The notes beneath the pieces were generated by a model that saw nothing but the letters and a program-made list of their open reading frames with translations, had not been told where the DNA came from and did not search any database. A stretch of 64,000 nt of DNA from Hyphomonas sp. GTDB taxonomy: Bacteria > Pseudomonadota > Alphaproteobacteria > Caulobacterales > Hyphomonadaceae. A program made the position numbers and the translations under genes. The stretch covers positions 1-64,000 of the forward strand of contig NZ_PNMA01000002.1 in assembly GCF_013823385.1 (NCBI RefSeq), given 5' to 3'. This document shows, piece by piece, positions 55,619-63,253 of the stretch (positions within the stretch are counted from its first letter, which is position 1; each line of letters starts with the position of its first letter).

Positions 55619-56791
55619 TCAATTCGTTGTCACTTCCGCTTTGATGATCCTGCCATCAGAAGCCAGAACCTCACAAACAAAGGTCTCCTCCGCATCCATG
55701 GGTCGGAGCACCACTCTCCACGTTAAGCCCAACTCTCTGGTTTGGAAGTCAGATAGTCGAATGCTCAGAAAATGGTTCTTGTACTTGGCGATGAAGTCTG
55801 AGCCGCCGTTGGCGTCTGCAATGCCCATTAGCGATTCAGTGGTGGTGAACTTTTCCCAGTGTCTTGGTTCAAGTTGACCGGAAACGTCTTTTGAACCTGT
55901 CGATGGAGGCATGGCCAAAAGCTCGTCCGGATAAGGGCGTGGTCTCGCATGACGGTAATGGTCTACTTCGAGAACATGTAACATATCGCCCAAAGCAAAG
56001 AACAAAAGGCCAGACTCCGAAACATCGACATGCATTTCGCGTTCGGAGATGTCGTCTGCAAAACGGAATGACCACCGCTCGACATTGGGGTGCTTGACTC
56101 TCGATGCTGACCAGTCGCCGATGGGCTTCCCAAAGTGCGCATCGTAGATTCTGCTGAATTGTGGATAGACAGGCGACAAAGCTGCCGAGGCTGCGCGCGC
56201 GGCGTCATGAAAGCCGAATTTGCCCTCTGACTGTTTTACTAGGGATGATGAAGCCCATGCACCATTTGCTGCATCGCGCACATATTGTTCAAGGGTGGGC
56301 AAGCAAGCCATCAGGAGCGTTTTGGTCTCCTGCAAGCAGGCTTCGAGCTCCTCCTTCGTGCCGTAGCACCAGTCCATGCGCCTCCGATCGAAAAACTGGA
56401 CCAAATTGAATTTTGACCAGCTCCGTGGCGCATTGGGGCACCTCAAACGGATCCAAACGGTATAGGTCTTCCCCATGCCGAAATGATGGATGCGCTCGAA
56501 CTCCAGATCGAGTTCAACTTCCGGCGCAATGATCAGCCGGAAGCGATGCTCATTCGAGTCGGCCTCAACAAATTTGAAGCTAGGGAAATTCTGTTTCACA
56601 AAACGCTTCAATGCGCTCGGAAGGTTTACTCGACCTACACCGCGTCCGCCAAACACGGCGTCCATGCGTTTGCCGCTACTGTCACTTGTCAGGTTGGGAA
56701 AATCCGCCCGACGATACTCCAGTTTTCGCATTTCCGCACAAACTGCAGCGTGTATCTCCAAGCAAACGGATTCGCCCAGCTCCACGCCCAT
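55619..56791 (-). CDS. Unrecognised 390-residue protein in inserted segment
   Basis: A 390-residue soluble protein without signal peptide or membrane helix. I recognise no family. The N-terminal half has a patterned beta/alpha block (PSALKRFVKQNFPSFKFVEA, then HRFRLIIAPEVELDLEFERI) reminiscent of DUF4304-like folds, but this is only an impression. The middle has a conserved-looking YDAHFGKPIGDW; the end carries beta strands (TFVCEVLASDGRIIKAEVTT). A good ribosome site (GGGGGAAAG) precedes the ATG. Codon use is unlike the neighbours. It is the only gene of the segment; a defence or cargo role is speculation. Confidence 0.75.
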   Translation of the reverse strand: MGVELGESVCLEIHAAVCAEMRKLEYRRADFPNLTSDSSGKRMDAVFGGRGVGRVNLPSALKRFVKQNFPSFKFVEADSNEHRFRLIIAPEVELDLEFERIHHFGMGKTYTVWIRLRCPNAPRSWSKFNLVQFFDRRRMDWCYGTKEELEACLQETKTLLMACLPTLEQYVRDAANGAWASSSLVKQSEGKFGFHDAARAASAALSPVYPQFSRIYDAHFGKPIGDWSASRVKHPNVERWSFRFADDISEREMHVDVSESGLLFFALGDMLHVLEVDHYRHARPRPYPDELLAMPPSTGSKDVSGQLEPRHWEKFTTTESLMGIADANGGSDFIAKYKNHFLSIRLSDFQTRELGLTWRVVLRPMDAEETFVCEVLASDGRIIKAEVTTN

Positions 56792-56836
56792 GCTTTCCCC
56801 CAGTCCGAAAGGTCATATCGCTAAACTAGACGCAAT

Positions 56837-56857
56837 CGCGAGTTGCGCAACTCCGCG
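56837..56857. promoter_or_regulatory. Palindrome upstream of the inserted gene
   Basis: GAGTTGCGCAACTC (56840-56853) is a perfect 14-base palindrome, flanked by CGC and CCGCG so that the symmetry nearly extends. It lies about 50-60 bases upstream of the start at 56791 on the minus strand and could be an operator or a recombination-related site. Confidence 0.5.
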
Positions 56858-56872
56858 CGATGGGAGTCAAGC

Positions 56873-57004
56873 GGCACCGGCGTTGCCATGATCGACGGCA
56901 AGATGCAGGACGACGCCACCTGGAAACAGGCCAAGGTGATCTCCGATCTGGCCGATCTGGTGGCCGCGAAAGACCCCGACCTTGCCGCCGCCTATGCGGG
57001 CTGA
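56873..57004 (+). repeat. 132-bp direct repeat, right copy (orphan mcl 3' end)
   Basis: A copy of the mcl end including its stop, with one synonymous difference, not joined to any lyase start. The codons from an ATG at 56888 could be read but have no binding site. It probably marks the ancestral mcl end. Confidence 0.95.
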
Positions 57005-57091
57005 ATTGGCCCTCGCCAAACGCCGCAGAGACGCATAGCTTCACCCTGACAAACCCTGCCCAGACGGGTCAGGAGCAGACAGGAGCATGCC

Positions 57092-57520
57092 ATGTTGAGG
57101 ACACTCGCGGGACTTTTCGGAACAATCCTGGTCATTTCAGGACACGCTCAGGCCGATGAAGTCTGGACGACGCCCGTGGGCGAGATTGTCTATGAGGCTG
57201 ACCTTGAGACGGGTGAAGCGGTCCTCTCCTTTCCGGGCGAGAGCGGCGAGCGCCTGCTGGGTATCTTTCCCGGCCTGGCGGGGGTCAGCGAGGGCCGCGG
57301 CTATTTTGCTGGCATCTGGATCGATCCGGATGCCGCCACCGAAGGCCCCTGCCCCGGCGCGATGGCCGACCCGGTGAATGGCGGAATAACCTATAGCTGG
57401 GGCCGGATGGACCTGATCTTCACCGAGCCGGACTTTCCGGCTGGGTTCGTCGTTGTGAAAGGGGCCTGTTTCGACCCCCCGACAGACTATCTGATCGCAG
57501 AACCGATGGTGGGAGAGTAG
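57092..57520 (+). CDS. Secreted protein, unrecognised
   Basis: A 142-residue protein with a signal peptide (MLRTLAGLFGTILVISGHAQA, cleaved after AQA). The mature part is acidic with beta-rich features, an aromatic segment ITYSWGRMDLIFTEPDF, and two cysteines (GPCPG and KGACFD) that could form a disulfide. It is probably periplasmic or secreted. No family is recognised. It starts a short cluster running right, 4 bases before the NTF2-like gene. Confidence 0.7.
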   Translation: MLRTLAGLFGTILVISGHAQADEVWTTPVGEIVYEADLETGEAVLSFPGESGERLLGIFPGLAGVSEGRGYFAGIWIDPDAATEGPCPGAMADPVNGGITYSWGRMDLIFTEPDFPAGFVVVKGACFDPPTDYLIAEPMVGE

Positions 57521-57524
57521 CGCG

Positions 57525-57959
57525 ATGACGGGTTCCGGTCACACGATTGCCCTGAGCGGCTGGTCTCCCAACACGCAGGCCTGGTTGGACTGGATGCTGA
57601 CCGACCATTCTGCACAAGGCCTCGCGAAGATCCTCGCCGAAAGCGTGGTCTTCAAAAGCCCCGTCGTCCACACGCCGCAGGAGGGCAAGGCCATCACCAT
57701 GGCCTATTTGCTCGCCGCCGGCGAGACGCTGGGCAATGACAGCTTCCGCTACACCCGCGTGTTCGATTGCGGCGACCGCGCCGTTCTGGAATTCGAGACG
57801 ATGATGGACGGCATCCTCGTCAACGGCGTGGATATGATGGAATGGAACACCGAGGGCCAGATCACGGATTTCAAGGTGATGGTCCGCCCACTGAAGGCCA
57901 TCCAGATGGTTCACGCCGCGATGGGCGCGATGCTGGCGAAGATGAAAGCGGGTGCATGA
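57525..57959 (+). CDS. NTF2/SnoaL-like protein
   Basis: A 144-residue protein of the nuclear-transport-factor-2 fold, with an N-terminal helix, FKSPVVHTPQEGKAITMAYLLAAGETLGNDSFRYTRVF and the strand LEFETMMDGILVNGVDMMEW. Similar proteins are polyketide cyclase-like or limonene-epoxide-hydrolase-like; catalytic residues are not certain. It overlaps the acetyltransferase gene by four bases (ATGA). Confidence 0.75.
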   Translation: MTGSGHTIALSGWSPNTQAWLDWMLTDHSAQGLAKILAESVVFKSPVVHTPQEGKAITMAYLLAAGETLGNDSFRYTRVFDCGDRAVLEFETMMDGILVNGVDMMEWNTEGQITDFKVMVRPLKAIQMVHAAMGAMLAKMKAGA

Positions 57960-58474
57960 AGGCGCCTGTGCTTGAGACCGGGCGTCTGGTACTGAGAGCC
58001 GCCGAGCCCCGTGACATTGACGCCTCGGCTGCCATGTGGGGCTCTGACGAGGTTACCCGTTTTATCGGCGGCAAGCCGCGCTCGCGTCAGGATGCCTGGT
58101 TTGGCCTGCTGCGCGGCATTGGCCTCTGGGAGATGAAAGGCTTCGGCTACTGGGTGGTCACCGACAAGGCGACCGGCGCCTATCTCGGCGAAGCCGGCTT
58201 TGCCGATTTCGAGCGCGGCTTGCCAAGGGATCTCATCTGGGGGCCGGAGGCAGGCTGGGCCTTCGGGCCGCAGGCCTGGGGCAAGGGCTTTGCCACCGAA
58301 GCCGTCCGCGCGATCCATGACTGGCTGGACGGAACAGAGTTCACCAGCAGCTGCTGTGTGATCGAACCGGACAATTCCGGATCAAGGCGCGTGGCAGAAA
58401 AGCTCGGCTACACCCATACCGGCGAAACCCTGCTGGGCGGGGTGACCGTCTACACCTACCGGCGCGGGGCCTGA
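57956..58474 (+). CDS. GNAT-family N-acetyltransferase
   Basis: A 172-residue acetyltransferase of the RimJ/RimL type. LETGRLVLRAAEPRDIDASA opens the fold, FGYWVVTDKATGAYLGEAGF is the central sheet, and the acetyl-CoA binding turn is QAWGKGFATEAVRAI. The final CCVIEPDNSGSRRVAEKLGY is the family tail. The start at 57956 overlaps the upstream stop, and its 3' end overlaps the convergent GGDEF/EAL gene by 19 bases. The substrate is unknown. Confidence 0.85.
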   Translation: MKAPVLETGRLVLRAAEPRDIDASAAMWGSDEVTRFIGGKPRSRQDAWFGLLRGIGLWEMKGFGYWVVTDKATGAYLGEAGFADFERGLPRDLIWGPEAGWAFGPQAWGKGFATEAVRAIHDWLDGTEFTSSCCVIEPDNSGSRRVAEKLGYTHTGETLLGGVTVYTYRRGA

Positions 58475-60243
58475 AAGGCTTCGGGGCTGCCGGTCTCGTC
58501 ATTGGCGCCCAGCGGCTTCCACGCGCGCAGAAGTTCGAGGAAGGCCTGGTCCGGCAGGCCGGGGCTGTAGAGGAAGCCCTGCGCCATGGTGCATCCGCGC
58601 CGCCGCAGGAAGTCTGCCTGCTTGGTCGTCTCCACGCCTTCAGCCACCGTTTTCAGCCCCAGCGTTTCGGCCATCGCCAGGATCATCTCGACAATCGCCG
58701 GGGCCTGACGGTCTGTCTCCAGCGCGGAGACAAACTGCCGGTCGATCTTGAACACATCGAAGGGCAGCTGGGTCAGCGTGGCGAGGTTTGAGTGGCCGGT
58801 GCCGAAATCATCGATGGCGAGTTTGGTGCCCATCGCCCGCAGCGGCGAGATGAATTCGGCCACGCGCGCCGGATCAGACACCGCCATGCTTTCGGTGATC
58901 TCCAGCTCCAGCCGCCGGGGATGAAGGCCGGAGCGGCGCAGCGCGCCCATCACGGTTTCGGTCAGGTCATTGCGCTGGAACTGGCTGGGCGAGACGTTGA
59001 CGGCGACAGTCACGTCATGGCCCTCAAGTTCCCAGGTACGCGCCGCTTCACAGGCCGCTTCGAGGATCTGCTTGCCGATCTCTTCGATCAGGCCAGCTTC
59101 CTCCGCCACCGGAATGAACGCAGCCGGCGAGATCAGCTTGCCATTCGAGCGCCGCCAGCGCGCCAGCGCCTCGGCGCCGACAATCCGGCCCGTGGCAAAA
59201 TCGATCTTCGGCTGGAACACAGCCTTGAACTCGCGGTTCTCCACCGCGTCGCGCAGCTCTGCCTCAAACCGGTAGCGCCCCTGCACGATGCGGGTGAGGC
59301 GCGGGGTGAAGAAGCGGAAGCCAGACTGGGATTCGTTCCGTACAAGGCGCAAAGCGAGCTTGGCATTCTGCATCAGCTTCTGCGGCGAATCGGCGTCTTC
59401 CGGCGCCATCACGATCCCGCCCGAGAGCGACATGGTGACCGGGCGGCCAAGGATCGTGAACGGCTCATTGAAGGCATTGCGGATGGCGCGGGCAATTGCG
59501 ATCACATGTTCACGGCTGCCGGCATTCGGCATGAACAGGGTGAACTGATCTGCCGTCAGCGCCGCCAGCATGGAGCCGCGCAGCGCCGAGGCGGAAGGAT
59601 CGGGCACATCGCTCAGCGCCTTGGAAATCCGCTGGGCGGCGGCATGGATCATCATGTCGCCATGCCCTGCCCCCACCTGTTCCACCAGATGCGCAAACCG
59701 GTCGATATCCAGGAGAATGAAAGCAGCCGGCCGCTCGAAGCTGGCGCTGGGGAGGAGTTCCCCGATGCGTTTCTCCGCGGCGATGGCATTAGGCAGGCCG
59801 GTGCGGCTGTCGCGATAGGCGATCTTGCGAAGGTAGTCATTCTCCCGTTTCAGCTTGCGCACCGTGCGCGTGGTGGCCACGCGCAGGCGCCGCAGCTCCG
59901 GAAACTGCAGGGAGTAGAGGTCTGCGTCTACATCCCCGCGGGTCGACAACATGTAAGCGGTAAAGCGCAGGAACACGTCCTGCAGAGGCCGCGCCAGCAG
60001 GTAGCAGACGCTGGCCGATGTGATGATCGTGAACAGCAGCATGGCGATGATGACTGGCACAGGCACCGAGAAGCCCACCGGCGTATTCTCGCCTCTTGTG
60101 CGGAAAATCACCTCAATCGCAACGATGAGGACGAACAGGAAAATGGATAAAACCCCGCCCGCGATCCCGGCAAATGCCGGAATGGTGAGGCTGCCGGTCA
60201 AACGGCCGATGAGGCTTGCCTGCTTCAATCCATTGCCCGCCAC
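58456..60243 (-). CDS. Membrane GGDEF/EAL cyclic-di-GMP protein
   Basis: A 595-residue protein. Two N-terminal membrane helices (residues 17-42 and 62-85) precede a GGDEF domain and an EAL domain. The GGDEF motif is degenerate (ALTADQFTLFM), so cyclase activity is unlikely. The EAL part keeps GAEALARW, NVSPSQF, ELEITESM, the DDFGTGHSNL pair, FKIDRQF and AEGVET, so phosphodiesterase activity is likely. It should degrade c-di-GMP. It convergently overlaps the acetyltransferase gene. Confidence 0.9.
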   Translation of the reverse strand: MAGNGLKQASLIGRLTGSLTIPAFAGIAGGVLSIFLFVLIVAIEVIFRTRGENTPVGFSVPVPVIIAMLLFTIITSASVCYLLARPLQDVFLRFTAYMLSTRGDVDADLYSLQFPELRRLRVATTRTVRKLKRENDYLRKIAYRDSRTGLPNAIAAEKRIGELLPSASFERPAAFILLDIDRFAHLVEQVGAGHGDMMIHAAAQRISKALSDVPDPSASALRGSMLAALTADQFTLFMPNAGSREHVIAIARAIRNAFNEPFTILGRPVTMSLSGGIVMAPEDADSPQKLMQNAKLALRLVRNESQSGFRFFTPRLTRIVQGRYRFEAELRDAVENREFKAVFQPKIDFATGRIVGAEALARWRRSNGKLISPAAFIPVAEEAGLIEEIGKQILEAACEAARTWELEGHDVTVAVNVSPSQFQRNDLTETVMGALRRSGLHPRRLELEITESMAVSDPARVAEFISPLRAMGTKLAIDDFGTGHSNLATLTQLPFDVFKIDRQFVSALETDRQAPAIVEMILAMAETLGLKTVAEGVETTKQADFLRRRGCTMAQGFLYSPGLPDQAFLELLRAWKPLGANDETGSPEAFQAPRR

Positions 60244-60349
60244 GGGTGCCCACTCAGTAATTCCCGCAGAAACTGCCCTATAGATGTTTAGGAATCCGTG
60301 AACATTGATGCGCTAGCTGTAGCGCCTCCGGCAGTTTATATGGCCTTCC

Positions 60350-60946
60350 ATGACCCAGACCCGCACCGCAGACGTCACCCGCAGCACAAAGGAAACCGAT
60401 ATCTCGGTTTCTGTTAACCTCGATGGCACCGGCAAGGCCGACATCGAGACGGGAATCGGCTTTTTCGATCACATGCTGGACAGCCTGGCGCGCCACTCGC
60501 TGATCGACCTGAAAGTACGCTGCAAGGGCGACACCCACATAGACTTCCACCACTCGGTCGAGGACACCGGCATCGTCATCGGCCAGGCGATTTCAAAAGC
60601 CCTCGGCGATTTTGGCGGCATCACGCGCTTTGGCCATGCCTATATCCCGATGGACGAGACGCTGACCCGCGCCTCGATCGACCTGTGCAAGCGGCCCTAT
60701 CTGGTCTGGAAGGTCGACTTCCGCCGCGACAAGATCGGCGAGATGGACACCGAACTCTTCAAGGAGTTCTTCCATGCCCTGGCGGGCAATGGCGGCATGT
60801 GCCTGCACATCGAGAACATCTATGGCGAGAACAACCACCACATCGCCGAAAGCTGCTTCAAGGCCACCGCCCGCGCCCTGCGCAAGGCAATCACGGTAGA
60901 CCCGCGCCTTGGCGGCAAGCCTGCCAGCACCAAGGGCAGTTTGTAG
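60350..60946 (+). CDS. hisB: Imidazoleglycerol-phosphate dehydratase
   Basis: A 198-residue enzyme of histidine biosynthesis, in the single-domain form. It has the metal-binding HHSVEDTG, the duplicated [11 protein letters not shown] block with a [25 protein letters not shown] partner, and ends in [11 protein letters not shown]. It stands apart from other his genes; hisI is in the same window but far away. Confidence 0.95.
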   Translation: MTQTRTADVTRSTKETDISVSVNLDGTGKADIETGIGFFDHMLDSLARHSLIDLKVRCKGDTHIDFHHSVEDTGIVIGQAISKALGDFGGITRFGHAYIPMDETLTRASIDLCKRPYLVWKVDFRRDKIGEMDTELFKEFFHALAGNGGMCLHIENIYGENNHHIAESCFKATARALRKAITVDPRLGGKPASTKGSL

Positions 60947-61128
60947 TCCATGCCTACCATGCATGGACATATTGCGGGCGTGATCTAAGCGACGCGCGCT
61001 GAGGTGCTTGTTTCGACGAGAGCAGGCATCCGGTCGCGCGCGCAGGCGCCGTCTTCGGGTCGGAAACGACTGCGCAAACCGGGCTGCCGTCCGCGCCGCT
61101 TGCAACACCTCAGTTTCACTGCGCGACA
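60947..61128. other. Gene-free stretch with a weak inverted repeat
   Basis: A 182-base gap between hisB and the TetR gene. CTGAGGTG near 61010 and CACCTCAG near 61106 form a distant inverted repeat. On the minus strand, the codons after the TetR stop read MMSRSETEVLQAARTAARFAQ, which looks protein-like before breaking down; this could be an old gene remnant. Confidence 0.35.
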
Positions 61129-61776
61129 TCATGAAGATGTCGCGATCATTCGCAGGTAGAGGTTCAATGCCTCCGCTGCTGCTTGTCGAGGGTCACCGCT
61201 AACGCGCCATTCGCGGAAGTGGCGATCAACAGCCATGCGAGCAAGTCCATAGACGAAAGCACGCGCGTTCACGACAAGGTCATGGGCGGACGCGTCGCCG
61301 CGAATCGCGCCGGCAGCTTGGCCGATTGTCACTTGCTCGAGCATCAATTTGTAGATGGCGTCGTTCTGCTCGACCAGCGTCTTTGAACTATGGAAATCAA
61401 TGAGCGTTCGCGAGCTGATGATCTGGAAATGGGTTGGGTTGCTGAGCGCCCAGTTCAGATAGCCCCGACCGATGGCGCCCAGCAGCGCCACTGGGTCACC
61501 GCTCGTCTGCGCTGCCAACGAAGCGTTCACCGCCTGAGTCAACCGCAGCATGGATTGCTCAGCGACTGCCTTCAGGAGTTCGGATTTAGTCTTGAAGTGC
61601 CGGAACGGGGCTCCGGGCGATACACCGACCTTCTTCGAGACCGCGCGCAGCGAGAGCTTCTCAACACCGTACACCTCTATAAGTTCGACTGCCGCATGGA
61701 CGAGTGCGTCCACCAGACTGCCATGATGGTAGCTGCGATCAGTTTGCCTATCGGTCGGTGCGGGCGACTTGTCCAT
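61129..61776 (-). CDS. TetR-family repressor
   Basis: A 215-residue regulator. Residues about 10-60 form the TetR HTH (HHGSLVDALVHAAVELIEVYG, LSLRAVSKKVGVSPGAPFRHFKTKSELL). The C-terminal part has the WHG/TetR_C_33 pattern common to the other TetR here. The start at 61776 has GAGGTGG upstream; the frame opens at 61809, inside the operator region. It is probably an autorepressor of the divergent membrane protein gene. GC content is lower than in the neighbours. Confidence 0.82.
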   Translation of the reverse strand: MDKSPAPTDRQTDRSYHHGSLVDALVHAAVELIEVYGVEKLSLRAVSKKVGVSPGAPFRHFKTKSELLKAVAEQSMLRLTQAVNASLAAQTSGDPVALLGAIGRGYLNWALSNPTHFQIISSRTLIDFHSSKTLVEQNDAIYKLMLEQVTIGQAAGAIRGDASAHDLVVNARAFVYGLARMAVDRHFREWRVSGDPRQAAAEALNLYLRMIATSS

Positions 61777-61802
61777 AATCAACCATACCACCTCGCTGTA
61801 TG

Positions 61803-61858
61803 TAATCATCGATTATTTTTCATTGACAGTCGCTCAACCGCGAAGTAATCACCGATTA
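61803..61858. promoter_or_regulatory. Twin TetR operator dyads and divergent promoter
   Basis: Two perfect dyads, TAATC-ATC-GATTA at 61803-61815 and TAATC-ACC-GATTA at 61846-61858, lie between the TetR gene and the membrane protein gene. A near-consensus promoter for the latter (TTGACA at 61823-61828, 17-base spacer, TAATCA at 61846-61851) has its -10 box inside the second dyad, so a bound repressor would block it. Naming the TetR protein as the binder is inference. Confidence 0.8.
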
Positions 61859-61882
61859 CACTCAAACCGTGGATCATAAGAC

Positions 61883-62524
61883 ATGCCCGAAGCGCCCCCG
61901 TCCGCAAGGCTGCCTGAAACCGGCTTCTGGCTGTCAGGCGTGCTTTCATTGGTTCTCGTCGGCGCTTGCCTAGCCGCCTATTTGCAAGGGGGTGGCTCGC
62001 TCGAAGCGGTCCGGTTCATCGGACGGTGGACCATTCGGGTTGCGGTCGTCCTATTTTCGCTGGCTTTCATGGCGGCAGCGTTGGCTTCCTTGTTGCCAGG
62101 TCGAACCACGAAGTGGCTGCTCGAAAACCACCGAAACATCATGGTCGCGTTCTCGGTTGCTTTCGCCCTGCACCTATGTGCGATCGCTAGGTTCTTTTCG
62201 CTGGATCAAGGACTGTTTTGGTCGGTTAGCCCTGTTTTCTTGATCGTACTGCGAGGCATCGGCGTCGCTTTCATAGTGCTCACATTGTTCGCATCTCTAG
62301 GAGGCGGGCGGCGCGAGCGTTGGACTTGGCTGACCGCGCTCGGGTACTATTACGTCTGTGGCGCATTTTTGGCCGGCTTTGCCAAGCGGATACCACAAGA
62401 TCATTTCTACATTGCGCCGGTCGCACTGTTGTCGTTGGCGTTGGTGGTGAATTTGCTGTCGGTGGTCAAGCAGCGCAATATGCGAGCGTCACAGCGGTCA
62501 ATCGGGTCCAGCGACCACGAATGA
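61883..62524 (+). CDS. Integral membrane protein, possible ferric-reductase-like
   Basis: A 213-residue protein with about six membrane helices. The central ENHRNIMVAFSVAFALHLCAIARFF carries two histidines about 14 residues apart on helices, reminiscent of haem-ligating ferric-reductase-like (MsrQ type) proteins, but this is only weak evidence. It is controlled by a strong divergent promoter overlapped by dyads next to the TetR gene. It lies 60 bases before the second TetR gene, tail-to-tail. Codon use is less GC-rich than flanking housekeeping genes. Confidence 0.7.
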   Translation: MPEAPPSARLPETGFWLSGVLSLVLVGACLAAYLQGGGSLEAVRFIGRWTIRVAVVLFSLAFMAAALASLLPGRTTKWLLENHRNIMVAFSVAFALHLCAIARFFSLDQGLFWSVSPVFLIVLRGIGVAFIVLTLFASLGGGRRERWTWLTALGYYYVCGAFLAGFAKRIPQDHFYIAPVALLSLALVVNLLSVVKQRNMRASQRSIGSSDHE

Positions 62525-62584
62525 GCTGCTTTCAGCGAAGTCGGATCGACGGCACATATCCATTCCGGCCCGCCGCTTAGCGCC

Positions 62585-63193
62585 TCAAAGTACCGACGCG
62601 TCCACCACGGCGTCGATCAGCGCAGGCTCGGCCGGCACCTGTCCGTCGAGCATCAACATGGCGAGGCCATGCACCAGCGCCCAGGATTTCAGCCGCCGCA
62701 TCTCCCGCAGGCGCGCGGGCATATCCGGGCCATAGAGATCATCCAGCGCGCGCACCAGCATCGTCATGCCGTCTTCAGGTCTGCCTTCGGCGCAGGGCTC
62801 CGGAGCGCGGACAGGGCCCGCTCCCGGCTGTGCCATCATCAGCCGGAACAGCGCAGGATGGGCGAGCGCAAACTGCACATAGGCCCGCCCCATGGCCACA
62901 AAGGCCGACAGGGAATCCCCCTTGCCAGTCATCGCCTCCCGGAACGCTCCGGCCATCATCCCATGGCCTTCCATGCAGAGGGCGCCCAGAAGGGCCGCCT
63001 TGTCCGGAAAGTGGCGATACACCGCCGTCGCCGACACCCCGGCATTCCGCGCAATCTCGCGCAGGCTGAGCGCGTCTGCCGGGCCTGACCCGATCAGCTT
63101 CAGCCCTTCCGCGACCAGCGCCGCCCGCAGGTCGCCATGATGGTAGCGGTTTTTCTCCGCGCCCATGTTGACAGTGTTATCATTCTCGGTCAT
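62585..63193 (-). CDS. TetR/AcrR-family regulator
   Basis: A 202-residue regulator with the HTH NRYHHGDLRAALVAEGL, LSLREIARNAGVSATAVYRHFPDKAALLGAL, then a TetR_C_33/WHG C-terminal domain. It is divergent from the carotenoid oxygenase gene with 60 bases between and may control it. Imperfect dyads lie near 63168-63215 but are not sharp enough to call as operators. Confidence 0.85.
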   Translation of the reverse strand: MTENDNTVNMGAEKNRYHHGDLRAALVAEGLKLIGSGPADALSLREIARNAGVSATAVYRHFPDKAALLGALCMEGHGMMAGAFREAMTGKGDSLSAFVAMGRAYVQFALAHPALFRLMMAQPGAGPVRAPEPCAEGRPEDGMTMLVRALDDLYGPDMPARLREMRRLKSWALVHGLAMLMLDGQVPAEPALIDAVVDASVL

Positions 63194-63253
63194 GTTGTCA
63201 CCGTAAACATTGTTCCCGTCATCCGCAACCTGTCTGCTTCAGAGGAGCCCCCC

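Larger units (their letters stand above)
55595..56872. mobile_element. Inserted segment between duplicated mcl ends
   Basis: About 1.28 kb lies between the two 132-bp copies. The left copy is the real end of mcl; the right copy joins the ancestral downstream sequence. The segment holds one unrecognised gene on the minus strand and is visibly less GC-rich than its surroundings. It encodes no integrase or transposase and has no obvious terminal inverted repeats. The likely mechanism is a single crossover between the chromosome and a circular DNA carrying a copy of the mcl end, or a site-specific insertion that restores the gene end. Confidence 0.7.
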
